Origin: Streptomyces liliiviolaceus | GTDB lineage: Bacteria; Actinomycetota; Actinomycetes; Streptomycetales; Streptomycetaceae | DNA length: 64,000 nt | Direction: 5' to 3' | NCBI RefSeq assembly: GCF_018070025.1 | Contig: NZ_JAGPYQ010000001.1 | Coordinates: 3,162,001 to 3,226,000 of the forward strand | Position numbers and translations under genes: made by a program | In this document: one piece after another, positions 8,472 through 17,915 of the stretch | Position numbering within the stretch: the first letter of the stretch is position 1 | How the letters are laid out: each line of letters begins with the position of its first letter | Notes under the pieces: model-generated | Seen by the model: only the letters and a program-made list of their open reading frames with translations | Database searches by the model: none | What the model was told of the DNA's origin: nothing

Positions 8472-10910
8472 ATGGCAGGAACGCGGCCCACCCCGGCCGA
8501 TCAGGCGCGTGAGGCGGTGGTCGAGGCGGCTCTCGCCCGTCTCGACCTGGACACCAAGGCGCGACTGCTCGCCGGACAGGACATGTGGTCCCTGCCCGAG
8601 CTGCCCGGGATCGGGCTCAGGTCACTGGTCATGTCCGACGGCCCGATCGGCGTCCGGGGCGTGCGCTGGAGTGCCGACGACCCGTCCATCGCCCTGCCGT
8701 CCCCGACCGCGCTTGCCGCCACCTGGGACCCCGCCCTGGCCCGCCGGGCCGGCCGGCTCCTCGCCCAGGAGGCCCGCCGCAAGGGCGTCCACGTCCTGCT
8801 CGCCCCCACGGTCAACCTGCACCGCTCCCCGCTCGGCGGCCGGCACTTCGAGGCGTACAGCGAGGACCCGTACCTCACCGGCCGGATCGGCACCGGATAC
8901 GTGACCGGTGTGCAGGAGGGCGGGGTGGGCACCACCGTCAAGCACTTCGTCGCCAACGACGCCGAGACCGACCGCTTCACCGTGAACAACGTGGTCTCCC
9001 CGCGCGCCCTGCGCGAGCTGTACCTGGCCCCCTTCGAGGCCATCGTCGAGAACGCCCACCCCTGGGGCATCATGACCGCCTACAACTCGGTCAACGGCAG
9101 CACGATGAGCGAGCACCGGTACCTCGTCGAGGAGGTCCTGCGCGGCGAGTGGGGCTTCGACGGCTTCAACGTCTCCGACTGGATGGCCGCCCGTTCCACC
9201 GTCGGCGCCATCGAGGGCGGCCTGGACGTCGCGATGCCCGGCCCGGTCACCGTGTACGGCGACAAGCTCGCCGCCGCCGTCCGCTCCGGCGAGACCGACG
9301 AGGCCAAGGTCGACGAGGCCGTGCGCAACGTCCTGCGTCTCGCCGCCCGCGTAGGCATCCTGGAAGGCGCGGAACCGGTCGTCACCGACCTGCCCGAGAC
9401 GGTGGACGGCGAGTCCCTGGCCCGCGAGATCGCCCGCCGCGCCTTCGTCCTCGTACGCAACGAAGGCGCCCTTCCCGTCCCCGCCGGGCACTCGGTCGCG
9501 CTCATCGGCGCCGCCGCCCGTGACGCCCGCGTCCTCGGCGGCGGCTCCGCGACCGTCTTCCCCGCCCATGTCGTCTCCCCGCTCGACGGCCTCACCGCCG
9601 CCCTCCCCGAGGGCACGCTGACGTACGCGCTCGGCGCCGACCCGAGCCAGGAACTGGCCGCCGCCGACAAGGGGTTCGAGCTGCGCGCGGTCTGCCGCGA
9701 CACCGGGGGCGAGGTCATCGGTACGCGCTCCGCGCCCAGCGGCCACATCCAGTGGATGGGCGACGACCTGCCCGACGGCGTCACCCACGACCGCCTCGAC
9801 AGCGTCGAACTGACCGGCACCTTCACCCCGCGCGAGAGCGGCCCGCACAGGTTCGGGATCAAGGGGCTCGGCGCGTTCACGCTCACGATCGACGGCACGG
9901 AGCACTTCTCCGGCGTCCAGAGCACCGACCTGGACGACCCGTTCGTGACGTTCTTCGGCGACCCCGTCGAGCGCGCCACGGTGGACCTGACCGCGGGCCG
10001 CGCCTACGACGTCTCCCTGCGCCACACCGTCGTCGTCCCCGACGACGTGCCCATGCGGGTCATCAGCTTCACGCTCGCCCACCAGGAGCCCGCGCGCGAC
10101 GCCGACGAGCTGATCGCGGAGGCCGTCGCGGCGGCCCGCGCCGCCGACACGGCGATCGTCGTGGTCGCCACCACCGAACGCGTCGAGTCCGAGGGCTTCG
10201 ACCGCGCGGACCTCCGGCTCCCGGGCCGCCAGGACGACCTGGTCCACGCGGTCGCCGCCGCCAACCCGAACACCGTCGTGGTCGTCAACTCCGGCTCCCC
10301 GGTGGAACTGCCGTGGCGCGACGAGGTCGGCGCGGTCCTGCTCGGCTGGTTCCCGGGCCAGGAGGGCGGCGCGGCCCTCGCGGACGTCCTCACCGGCGCC
10401 CACGAGCCCGGCGGCCGGCTCCCCACCACCTGGGGCCCGCTGGACTCCGCCCCGGTCACGAGGGTCACCCCCACCGACGGCGAACTCCCCTACACCGAGG
10501 ACGTGTTCATCGGCTACCGGGCCTGGGAGAAGGAGCACCGTACCCCGACGTACGCCTTCGGCCACGGCCTCGGCTACACGGACTGGACGTACGACGAGAT
10601 CGACGTGACGGGCACGACGGTCACGGTCCGCGTCACCAACACGGGCACCCGCCCCGGCCGCGAGACGATCCAGCTCTACCTCGCCCCGACGGACCCCACC
10701 CCCGACCGCCCCGCGCGCTGGCTGGCGGGCTTCGCGAACGTCGAGGCCGCCCCGGGCGAGTCGGCCCGCACGAGCATCGACCTCCCGGCCCGGGCCTTCG
10801 AGATCTGGGACGAGAAGTCCGACACGTGGACACCGGTGAAGGGCACGTACGAGATCGAGGCGTCCCACAGCCTCATGGACACCAGGCTGAGGGCAACCTG
10901 TGTCTTTTAG
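8472..10910 (+). CDS. GH3-family beta-glucosidase with PA14 domain
   Basis: 812 residues. The ATG follows GAGGAGG. The GH3 N-terminal barrel carries the nucleophile D236 in GFNVSDWMAA, with the KHFVAND and RE/LYL motifs before it. A PA14 carbohydrate-binding insert follows about residues 396-540 (GTFTPRESGPHRFGIKGLG). The second GH3 domain contains GWFPGQEGG and PTTWG, and a fibronectin-III-like C-terminus ends the protein. There is no signal peptide, so it probably hydrolyses imported beta-glucosides in the cytoplasm. Confidence 0.93.
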   Translation: MAGTRPTPADQAREAVVEAALARLDLDTKARLLAGQDMWSLPELPGIGLRSLVMSDGPIGVRGVRWSADDPSIALPSPTALAATWDPALARRAGRLLAQEARRKGVHVLLAPTVNLHRSPLGGRHFEAYSEDPYLTGRIGTGYVTGVQEGGVGTTVKHFVANDAETDRFTVNNVVSPRALRELYLAPFEAIVENAHPWGIMTAYNSVNGSTMSEHRYLVEEVLRGEWGFDGFNVSDWMAARSTVGAIEGGLDVAMPGPVTVYGDKLAAAVRSGETDEAKVDEAVRNVLRLAARVGILEGAEPVVTDLPETVDGESLAREIARRAFVLVRNEGALPVPAGHSVALIGAAARDARVLGGGSATVFPAHVVSPLDGLTAALPEGTLTYALGADPSQELAAADKGFELRAVCRDTGGEVIGTRSAPSGHIQWMGDDLPDGVTHDRLDSVELTGTFTPRESGPHRFGIKGLGAFTLTIDGTEHFSGVQSTDLDDPFVTFFGDPVERATVDLTAGRAYDVSLRHTVVVPDDVPMRVISFTLAHQEPARDADELIAEAVAAARAADTAIVVVATTERVESEGFDRADLRLPGRQDDLVHAVAAANPNTVVVVNSGSPVELPWRDEVGAVLLGWFPGQEGGAALADVLTGAHEPGGRLPTTWGPLDSAPVTRVTPTDGELPYTEDVFIGYRAWEKEHRTPTYAFGHGLGYTDWTYDEIDVTGTTVTVRVTNTGTRPGRETIQLYLAPTDPTPDRPARWLAGFANVEAAPGESARTSIDLPARAFEIWDEKSDTWTPVKGTYEIEASHSLMDTRLRATCVF

Positions 10911-10915
10911 TCCTT

Positions 10916-10990
10916 AGAGGGGCGCAGCCCCTCCAGGGGCGCGGGGAACTGCGCGACCAGCCCCCACCGGCCTGCGGCCGAGGACACCGC
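10916..10990. repeat. Dispersed intergenic repeat between convergent genes
   Basis: One core copy at 10936-10955, preceded by a short GGGGCGCAGCCCC palindrome and followed by ACCAGCCCCCACCGG. It fills the gap between the convergent beta-glucosidase and GDSL lipoprotein genes. Confidence 0.85.
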
Positions 10991-11001
10991 CCAGCCACCC
11001 C

Positions 11002-11922
11002 TCACTTCGATGGCGTACGGGACGTAACAACCCCGTACGCCATCTCCGCCAGCCGCGCCTGCCCGTCCACGCTCGGATGGAACCAGTCCCAGTGACTCAA
11101 CTGCGCGGTCCCGAACCGGTACTCGAAGACCGCCCCGCCGTCGAACCGGCACCGCCGGTCCTTCGCGCACACCTCTTCCAGAACCGTGTTGTACGACTCG
11201 ACCCGGTCCTGCACCCGATCCCGCCGCGTCGTCGCCGCCGCACTCAGCGAGTCCGCGTCACCGAGCATCGAAGGACAGATCCCCAGCTTCCAGATCTGCT
11301 TGCCCATCGGATTCGTCCGCCCCTGCGACCACAGCCGCTTCAGATCGGGCACGCTCGACACGTACACCTGGGTCTTCGGCAGGGCCGACCGCAGCGTGCT
11401 CAGCGCGTCCTCGAAGTGGGTGCGGAAGTCCGCGACCGTCGTCATCGCGGACACCGACGAACGGCAGGCGTCGTTCGCGCCGGCCATCACCGTGACCAAC
11501 TGGGGCTTCTTCGCCGCTGCCTGCGCGATCTGACCGGGCAGGTCGGCCATGCGGGAGCCGGTCACGGCGTAGTTCCAGCTGCGCTGCGAGGCGCCTGTCC
11601 TGCCCAGGAGCCGTACCGCGAGGCTCTTCACCTTCGTGTCGGTGCCGGTCGCCCACGAGACCTCGGGGCAGTCGGTCAGCACCGAGCAGGCGTCGAACCC
11701 GCGGGTGATCGAGTCACCGACGGCGGCCAGCGAACGCGGGCTGCGGTCCCAGTCCGGGGTGGGTTTCGGTGAAGGTTTTCTGCTCTGCGCGTCGGAGCCC
11801 GTCGGTCCGGAGGAACTGCCGCCCACCGCGTCGCATCCGGTCAGTCCCGCGATGCCGACAAGAGCCGCCACGACGGCCGCGACCAGGCCCCGCGAACGGT
11901 GACCACGGTTCCGCATCCCCAT
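11002..11922 (-). CDS. SGNH/GDSL-family hydrolase, predicted lipoprotein
   Basis: About 306 residues from the first of two close ATGs (11922; alternative 11916); upstream frame is open but lacks coding character. A hydrophobic segment ends in the lipobox LTGC. It is followed by a Ser/Pro/Lys-rich linker, then the GDSL block AAVGDSITRGFD with the nucleophilic serine, GANDAC (block III), and DWFHPSVDGQ with the catalytic Asp and His. It is most likely a surface esterase or lipase. Confidence 0.87.
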   Translation of the reverse strand: MGMRNRGHRSRGLVAAVVAALVGIAGLTGCDAVGGSSSGPTGSDAQSRKPSPKPTPDWDRSPRSLAAVGDSITRGFDACSVLTDCPEVSWATGTDTKVKSLAVRLLGRTGASQRSWNYAVTGSRMADLPGQIAQAAAKKPQLVTVMAGANDACRSSVSAMTTVADFRTHFEDALSTLRSALPKTQVYVSSVPDLKRLWSQGRTNPMGKQIWKLGICPSMLGDADSLSAAATTRRDRVQDRVESYNTVLEEVCAKDRRCRFDGGAVFEYRFGTAQLSHWDWFHPSVDGQARLAEMAYGVVTSRTPSK

Positions 11923-12114
11923 TTCCCCTCGCTCGTCGCGCAACGGCAGCTCACCCCCGAGCGTCCTCCCGGGTGAAACCTCCGTGTTTCGGGGCGCCTG
12001 GAGCGACGGTACGTCACACTCCTTGCGCCGCCGCACGGTAGCCTCGCCACGTGGCCGCACTGCCACTGAACGATCCGCCAAGCCGCAAAGTGCCCGCTCT
12101 GTCCGGAGGTGCCA

Positions 12115-12609
12115 GTGACGACACGTGGAGTTCTCTACGTGCACTCCGCGCCGCGTGCGCTGTGCCCGCACGTCGAGTGGGCGGTCGCGGGCGTGCTCGG
12201 CACGCGGGTCAGCCTCGACTGGATCCGGCAGCCCGCCTCGCCGGGCACCTGGAGATCCGAGTTCTCCTGGAAGGGCGAGGTCGGTACGGCCTCCAAGCTC
12301 GCCTCGGCGCTGCGCGGCTGGCAGATGCTGCGCTTCGAGGTGACCGCCGAGCCGTGCGCGACCGCCGAGGGCGAGCGCTACAGCTGCACCCCTGATCTGG
12401 GCATCTTCCACGCGGTGACCGGCATCCATGGCGACATCCTGATCCCCGAGGACCGCCTGCGCGCCGCCCTGGCCCGCTCCCAGCAGGGCGAGACCCACCT
12501 GGAGTCGGAACTCACCCGCCTCCTCGGCAAGCCCTGGGACGACGAACTGGAACCCTTCCGCTACGCAGGAGAGGGCGCCCCGGTCCGCTGGCTCCACCAG
12601 GTGGTCTAG
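12115..12609 (+). CDS. DUF3145 family protein
   Basis: 164 residues. The GTG at 12115 is chosen over an upstream ATG because it follows GGAGGTGCCA and yields the family's usual beginning TTRGVLYVHSAPRALCPHVEWA. The DUF3145 family is restricted to actinobacteria and has no known function. The sequence is soluble, with a conserved GTRVSLDW and GTWRSEFSW core. It lies beside the fatty-acid operon, from which it is separated by two repeats and a bidirectional terminator. Confidence 0.88.
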   Translation: MTTRGVLYVHSAPRALCPHVEWAVAGVLGTRVSLDWIRQPASPGTWRSEFSWKGEVGTASKLASALRGWQMLRFEVTAEPCATAEGERYSCTPDLGIFHAVTGIHGDILIPEDRLRAALARSQQGETHLESELTRLLGKPWDDELEPFRYAGEGAPVRWLHQVV

Positions 12610-12629
12610 CCCCGCAGCAACCGCCTCCG

Positions 12630-12684
12630 GGGGCGCGGGGAACGGCGCAATCTTTTGTCTTTCAGGGGCGCGGGGAACTGCGCG
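12630..12684. repeat. Two dispersed intergenic repeat copies
   Basis: Core copies at 12630-12649 (AACGGCGCA variant) and 12665-12684, separated by TCTTTTGTCTTTCAG, directly after the DUF3145 stop codon. Confidence 0.85.
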
Positions 12685-12728
12685 ACCAGCCCCCACCGAA
12701 CCCGCACCCACCCACCACCCCACAAACG

Positions 12729-12766
12729 AAAGCTGCCCGGAACCTCAAAGAGGTCCCGGGCAGCTT
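12729..12766. terminator. Bidirectional hairpin terminator for fabF and DUF3145
   Basis: An inverted repeat of AAAGCTGCCCGG..CCTC with its complement, a loop of a few bases, and A/T-rich ends on both sides. It lies between convergent DUF3145 and fabF, nine bases past the fabF stop. Confidence 0.8.
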
Positions 12767-12774
12767 TCACACAC

Positions 12775-14070
12775 TCAAACCGTGCGGAACGCAAGAACCA
12801 CGTTGTGCCCACCGAACCCGAACGAATCGTTCAGCGCGGCGATCCGCCCCTCGACGGGCAGCTTCCGGGCCTCCCCGCGAACGATGTCCGCGGTGGCCTC
12901 CGCCTCGGGGTCGAGGTTCTCGACATTGATGGTCGGCGGAGCGATCCGGTTGTAGAGCGCCAGCACCGTGGCCACCGACTCCACCCCGCCCGCGCCACCG
13001 AGCAGATGCCCGGTCATGGACTTCGTACCGGACACGGCGAAGTGGTCGGCGTCGTCGCCGAAGACCTTCCGCAGTGCCTTCAGCTCGGCCACGTCACCGG
13101 CCGGCGTGGAGGTCGCGTGCGCGTTGACGTGCACGATCTCCGCCGGGTTCAGGTCGGTGCTGTCGAGCAGGTGCTGCAGCGCGGCCGCGATACCGCGGCC
13201 CTCCGGCTCCGGCTGCACGATGTCGTGGCCGTCGGAGGAGATGCCCTGGCCGACCGCTTCCGCGTAGACACGGGCCCCGCGCTTGGCGGCGTGCTCGGCG
13301 GACTCCAGGACCAGGACGCCGGCGCCCTCGCCGAGGACGAAGCCGTCACGGCCGATGTCGTAGGGACGCGAGGCGCCCTGCGGGTCGTCGTTGTTCTTGG
13401 ACATCGCCATCATGTTGCCGAACGCGGCGATGGGCAGCGGGTGGATGGCCGCCTCCGTGCCACCGGCGACGACGACGTCGGCGCGGCCGGTGCGGATCAT
13501 CTCGATGGCGTAGCCGATGGCCTCGGCGCCCGAGGCGCAGGCGGAGACCGGGGTGTGCACACCGGCGCGGGCGCCGACGTACAGACCCACGTTGGCCGAG
13601 GGGCCGTTCGGCATGAGCATGGGGACGGTGTGCGGGGAGACGCGGCGTACGCCCTTCTCCTTCAGCACGTCGTACTGGTCGAGCAGGGTGGTGACGCCAC
13701 CGATGCCGGAGGCGATGACCGCGCCGAGCCGGTCGGGGTCGACGGCCGCGCCCTGCTCGGCGGCGTCCGAGGCCTCGGCGCCCGCCTTGTCGGTGAAGCC
13801 TGCGTCGGCCCAGGCCTCCTTGGCCGCGATCAGCGCGAACTGCGCCGAGCGGTCGAGGCGGCGGGCCTGCGGGCGGGGGATGACCTCGCCCGGCTCCACG
13901 GCGATCTGTGCCGCGATACGGACCGCCTGGTCGGCGGCCCAGTCCTGCTCCAGAGGGCGGACGCCGGAACGTCCGGCGACCAGGCCCTCCCAGGTAGAGG
14001 CTGCGTCGCCACCCAGCGGTGTGGTTGCGCCGATACCGGTGACGACCACGGTGCGATTGGTCGGGCTCAC
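12775..14070 (-). CDS. fabF: 3-oxoacyl-ACP synthase II (KAS II)
   Basis: 431 residues, normal KAS II length. Active-site C178 lies in VSACASGAEA; the two histidines are in HVNAHATSTP and MTGHLLGGAGG. It elongates acyl-ACP with malonyl-ACP in the cytosolic type II fatty-acid synthase. The start is GTG, with GGAG eleven bases upstream. It is the last gene of fabD-fabH-acpP-fabF, but a 174-base gap containing a dispersed repeat separates it from acpP, which could lower its expression relative to the upstream genes. Confidence 0.96.
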   Translation of the reverse strand: MSPTNRTVVVTGIGATTPLGGDAASTWEGLVAGRSGVRPLEQDWAADQAVRIAAQIAVEPGEVIPRPQARRLDRSAQFALIAAKEAWADAGFTDKAGAEASDAAEQGAAVDPDRLGAVIASGIGGVTTLLDQYDVLKEKGVRRVSPHTVPMLMPNGPSANVGLYVGARAGVHTPVSACASGAEAIGYAIEMIRTGRADVVVAGGTEAAIHPLPIAAFGNMMAMSKNNDDPQGASRPYDIGRDGFVLGEGAGVLVLESAEHAAKRGARVYAEAVGQGISSDGHDIVQPEPEGRGIAAALQHLLDSTDLNPAEIVHVNAHATSTPAGDVAELKALRKVFGDDADHFAVSGTKSMTGHLLGGAGGVESVATVLALYNRIAPPTINVENLDPEAEATADIVRGEARKLPVEGRIAALNDSFGFGGHNVVLAFRTV

Positions 14071-14174
14071 GGGAATTCTTTCTCCAACGGATACGAGGAT
14101 TCAGCGGCGCCACCGCCGGGTGGCGGGGCTAAGCGGGTCCGGTGCTGTCCGGTGTGGTTCGGCAGTGCCCCGAA

Positions 14175-14213
14175 GGGGCGCGGGGAACTGCGCGACCAGC
14201 CACAACGGACCCG
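14175..14213. repeat. Dispersed repeat inside the fab operon
   Basis: A full core (14175-14194) followed by ACCAGCCACAACGG sits between acpP and fabF, inside a gene order conserved as an operon in Streptomyces. Confidence 0.85.
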
Positions 14214-14244
14214 CGGGCGAAGCAGTGCACTCTCAGCGGAGCGC

Positions 14245-14493
14245 TCAGCCCTGGTGCTTGAGGATGTACTCGGTCGCGTCGCCGACCGTCTTGAGGTTCT
14301 TGACGTCGTCGTCGGGGATCTTGACGTCGAAGCGCTCTTCGGCGGCGACGACGACCTCGACCATGGACAGCGAGTCGACGTCGAGGTCGTCGGTGAAGGA
14401 CTTCTCCAGCTGGACGTCCTCGACCGGGATGCCGGCGATCTCGTTCACGATGTCGGCGAGACCGGCGACGATCTCTTCCTGAGTGGCGGCCAT
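14245..14493 (-). CDS. acpP: Acyl carrier protein of fatty-acid synthase
   Basis: 82 residues, highly acidic. The phosphopantetheine attachment serine is S41 in DVDSLSMVE, the classic DSL motif. It follows AAGGAG and ends EYILKHQG. Its place between fabH and fabF identifies it as the primary-metabolism carrier rather than a polyketide one. Confidence 0.97.
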   Translation of the reverse strand: MAATQEEIVAGLADIVNEIAGIPVEDVQLEKSFTDDLDVDSLSMVEVVVAAEERFDVKIPDDDVKNLKTVGDATEYILKHQG

Positions 14494-14564
14494 GTCAGGC
14501 GCTCCTTCTTGTGTATCCAGAGGGTGTGGCGGAACTGCCGTCCGGAACGTTCCGGACGGTGTGC

Positions 14565-15596
14565 CTAGGGGAGGGTAACGACCGTCGCGGCGTACACGAG
14601 ACCCGCCCCGAAGCCGATGACGAGCGCGGTGTCGCCGCTCTTCGCCTCGCCGGTCGCCAGGAGCCGCTCCATAGCGAGCGGGATCGAGGCGGCCGAGGTG
14701 TTACCGGTGGTGCGCACGTCACGCGCGACCGTGACGTGTTCCGGCAGCTTGAGAGTCTTCACCATCGAGTCGATGATCCGCTCGTTGGCCTGGTGGGGAA
14801 TGAAGACGTCCAAGTCTTCCGCAGTGAGTCCGGCGGCTTCCAGCGCCTCCTTGGCGACCTTGGCCATCTCGAACACGGCCCAGCGGAACACCGCCTGGCC
14901 TTCCTGCGTGATCGCGGGGAACTTGACCTCGCCCTTGGAGTCCAGGGGGAGCTGGGACACGTCCCCGCTCCTGAACTGGTCCCACGGCACGGTCTGCTTG
15001 ATGGTGTTGGACTTGTCGCCCTCGGAACCCCAGACCGTGGGGCCGATGTGCGGCTCCTCGGAGGGGCCCACGACGACCGCGCCCGCGCCGTCACCGAACA
15101 GGAAGGCCGTCGCGCGGTCCTCCAGGTCGGTCAGGTCGGACAGCCGCTCGACGCCGATGACCAGCACGTACTCCGCGGAGCCGTCCACGATCATGCCCTT
15201 GGCGAGCGTCAGTCCGTAGCCGAAGCCGGCGCAGCCCGCCGAGATGTCGAAGGCCGCGGCCTTCGCCGTGCCGAGCTTGTCGGCGATCTCGGTGGCGACG
15301 GCCGGGGTCTGGCTGAAGTGGGAGACGGTCGAGACGACGACGGCACCGATCTGCTCGGCGTTGATCCCGGCGTCGGCGATCGCCTTGCCGGACGCCTCGA
15401 TCGACATCGCGGCGACGGTCTCCTCGGGGCCCGCCCAGTGCCGGGTCTCGATGCCGGAGCGCGAACGGATCCATTCGTCGGACGAGTCGATGCGTTCGAG
15501 GATCACCTCGTTCGGGACGACACGAACCGGACGGTAGCCGCCCACACCGAGGATCCGAGCGAACGGGGCGCCCTTGCGGGCCTTGATCTTCGACAT
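14565..15596 (-). CDS. fabH: 3-oxoacyl-ACP synthase III (KAS III)
   Basis: 343 residues. The catalytic triad is visible: C122 in DISAGCAGF, His in IPHQANERI and Asn in TGNTSAASIP. KAS III starts fatty-acid synthesis by condensing a short acyl-CoA with malonyl-ACP; Streptomyces enzymes accept branched starters, giving iso and anteiso lipids. It lies 22 bases after fabD with AAGGAG in the gap. Confidence 0.97.
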   Translation of the reverse strand: MSKIKARKGAPFARILGVGGYRPVRVVPNEVILERIDSSDEWIRSRSGIETRHWAGPEETVAAMSIEASGKAIADAGINAEQIGAVVVSTVSHFSQTPAVATEIADKLGTAKAAAFDISAGCAGFGYGLTLAKGMIVDGSAEYVLVIGVERLSDLTDLEDRATAFLFGDGAGAVVVGPSEEPHIGPTVWGSEGDKSNTIKQTVPWDQFRSGDVSQLPLDSKGEVKFPAITQEGQAVFRWAVFEMAKVAKEALEAAGLTAEDLDVFIPHQANERIIDSMVKTLKLPEHVTVARDVRTTGNTSAASIPLAMERLLATGEAKSGDTALVIGFGAGLVYAATVVTLP

Positions 15597-15618
15597 GCTC
15601 AGTGGGCTCCTTACGCGC

Positions 15619-16542
15619 TCAGGCCGAGGCGTGCTCGGCGATGAGCTCGCGAGCCGCTTCGAGGTCGTCGGGTGTCTTCAGCGCCAGCGTCTTCACGCCG
15701 GGCAGCGCGCGCTTGGCGAGACCGGTCAGGGTGCCGCCGGGGCACACCTCGACCAATGCGGTCACGCCGAGTTCCTTGAAGGTCTCCATGCACAGGTCCC
15801 AGCGGACCGGGTTGGCGACCTGACCGACCAGCCGGGAGACGACCTCGGCACCCGTGGCGACGGCCTGGCCGTCCTTGTTCGAGACGTACGTGAGTGTCGG
15901 GTCGGCCGGCGACAGCTCCGCCGCGGCCTGCGCGAGGACGTCGACCGCCGGGGCCATGTGACGGGTGTGGAACGCGCCCGCGACCTTGAGGGCCACCACC
16001 CGGCGTACGCCCTCGGGCTTGTCCGCCTCCAGGGCGGCCAGCTCCTCCAGCGTGCCGGCGGCCACGATCTGGCCCGCGCCGTTCACGTTCGCCGGGGTCA
16101 GGCCCAGCTTCTCCAGGTGCGGGATCGTCACTTCGGGGTCGCCGCCGAGCAGCGCCGACATACCGGTCCGTGTGACGGTGGCGGCCTCGGCCATCGCCAG
16201 ACCACGCTTGCGCACGAGCTTCAGGGCGGCCGCGTCGTCGAGGACACCCGCGAGGACGGCGGCCGTGATCTCGCCGACGCTGTGCCCGGCGACGGCGCCG
16301 GGCGCCGTGGCACCGAGTGCCGAGGCGGACAGGAGACCCGCGGCGACCAGCAGCGGCTGGGCGACGGAGGTGTCCCGGATGGCGTCCGCGTCGGCCTTCG
16401 TGCCGAAGTGGGCAAGGTCGAGCCCGATGGCGTCCGACCACGCGGCGACGCGGTCGGCGGCGCCGGGGAGGTCGAGCCAAGGAGTCAGGAAGCCGGGCGT
16501 CTGGGCGCCCTGGCCGGGAGCGACGAGTACGAGCACTCTCAC
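15619..16542 (-). CDS. fabD: Malonyl-CoA:ACP transacylase
   Basis: 307 residues with a GTG start. The oxyanion motif PGQGAQ (9-14) and the nucleophile S88 in GHSVGE define the family. It loads malonate onto AcpP. First gene of the fab operon, 83 bases after fasR on the same strand. Confidence 0.96.
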   Translation of the reverse strand: MRVLVLVAPGQGAQTPGFLTPWLDLPGAADRVAAWSDAIGLDLAHFGTKADADAIRDTSVAQPLLVAAGLLSASALGATAPGAVAGHSVGEITAAVLAGVLDDAAALKLVRKRGLAMAEAATVTRTGMSALLGGDPEVTIPHLEKLGLTPANVNGAGQIVAAGTLEELAALEADKPEGVRRVVALKVAGAFHTRHMAPAVDVLAQAAAELSPADPTLTYVSNKDGQAVATGAEVVSRLVGQVANPVRWDLCMETFKELGVTALVEVCPGGTLTGLAKRALPGVKTLALKTPDDLEAARELIAEHASA

Positions 16543-16603
16543 ACTCTCTCTTGTGAACGGGCACGGCCGCCCGTGGGGACAGGGACGAAGAACAGGAGGG
16601 GGA

Positions 16604-16609
16604 ATTGTA
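16604..16609 (-). promoter_or_regulatory. Possible -10 element of the fabD promoter
   Basis: On the minus strand, TACAAT lies in the 83-base fasR-fabD gap. No good -35 is seen 17-18 bases upstream (it would fall on the end of fasR). That fits a promoter needing an activator, as FasR is for the fab operon in S. coelicolor. Confidence 0.35.
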
Positions 16610-16625
16610 GGTCCCCGACAAAAGC

Positions 16626-17831
16626 CTAGAGCTGGGGATCTCCATCGGCCAGACGTCCCAGGATCAGCGCGATCCGTAGCGTGAACGCCGAACGTACGTC
16701 GGAAGGCGACCAGCCGGTGACGTCAGTCACACGTCGAAGCCGGTAGCGCACGGTGTTGGGGTGCACGAAGAGCATCCGGGCCGCGCCTTCGAGACTGCTC
16801 GCCTGTTCGAGATAGACGCTCAGCGTCTCCAGGAGCGCCGAGCCGGCCTCCTCAAGCGGTCTGTAGATCTCCTCCACCAACTGGTCGCGCGCCGCCGGGT
16901 CACCGGCGATCGAGCGCTCCGGCAGGAGATCGTCCGCCAGTACCGGCCTGGGGGCGTCCTGCCAGGCGAAACACGCCTTGAGCCCGGCTGCCGCGGCCTG
17001 CGCGGACCGGGTCGCGGCCAGCAGGTCGGGGACCACGGGACCGGCCACCACGGCCCCCGCGGCATACGGTCCGATCAGCGATTTCGCGACGGCCAGCGGA
17101 TTGTCGCTGCCGCCCGCGATGACGACCAGCCGGTCACCGAGGACACCGGTGAGCACCTGGAGCTTGGCGTGCCGGGCGGCCCGCCGGATGGCCTCGACGG
17201 TCAGCTCGCTGTCGCCGTCGGGTGCCGTGCCCAGCACCACGCACACATGCTCGGGCGAGTTCCAGCCGAGGGCCGCGGCACGGGACACCGCTCCCTCGTC
17301 GGCCTCCCCGGACAGGACCGCGTTCACGACGAGCGACTCCAGGCGGGCGTCCCAGGCACCGCGTGCCTCGGCGGCCTGCGCGTACACCTGGGCGGTGGCG
17401 AAGGCGATCTCCCGGGCGTACACGAGCAGCGCCTCACGGAGCACGTTCTCGTCGCCGGGGGCCGCGACCTCGTCGATCGCGGACTCCATCACCTCGATCG
17501 TCGTCCGCACCATCTCCACGGTCTGACGCAGGGTGATCGCCCTGGTCAGCTCGCGCGGCGCGGTGCCGAAGACGTCCGTGGAGATCGCCTGGGGTGCGTC
17601 CGGATGCCGGAACCACTCGGTGAACGCGGCGATACCGGCCTGTGCGACGAGGCCGATCCACGACCGGTTCTCCGGTGGCATGGCCCGGTACCAGGACAGC
17701 GTCTCGTCCATGCGTGCGATGGCCTGGGCGGCGAGACTGCCGGACGACTTCTCCAGCCGCTTCAGGGTCGCGGTGTGCGCGTGGGCGGCGCGCGCGGCGC
17801 GCTCGGTGTTGCTGGATTCGGGTTCGGGCAC
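16626..17831 (-). CDS. fasR: PucR/CdaR-type activator of fatty-acid genes (FasR)
   Basis: About 401 residues from a GTG at 17831 (PEPESSNTERAARAAHAHT); further upstream the frame is a shadow of the pirin gene. The C-terminal PucR helix-turn-helix is clear (ASSLEGAARMLFVHPNTVRYRLRRVTDVTG), preceded by a GGDEF-like/CdaR middle region. In S. coelicolor the orthologue directly upstream of fabD is FasR, which activates fabDHPF. The identical position and length support the same role here. Confidence 0.9.
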   Translation of the reverse strand: MPEPESSNTERAARAAHAHTATLKRLEKSSGSLAAQAIARMDETLSWYRAMPPENRSWIGLVAQAGIAAFTEWFRHPDAPQAISTDVFGTAPRELTRAITLRQTVEMVRTTIEVMESAIDEVAAPGDENVLREALLVYAREIAFATAQVYAQAAEARGAWDARLESLVVNAVLSGEADEGAVSRAAALGWNSPEHVCVVLGTAPDGDSELTVEAIRRAARHAKLQVLTGVLGDRLVVIAGGSDNPLAVAKSLIGPYAAGAVVAGPVVPDLLAATRSAQAAAAGLKACFAWQDAPRPVLADDLLPERSIAGDPAARDQLVEEIYRPLEEAGSALLETLSVYLEQASSLEGAARMLFVHPNTVRYRLRRVTDVTGWSPSDVRSAFTLRIALILGRLADGDPQL

Positions 17832-17915
17832 GGAACAAGACTGCCTTATCCGGACGGCAGGATGCGGCGGAGGGTCGCAGGTGGCACGCCCGGCGGGTCT
17901 ACCGTGGGTCGCGTG

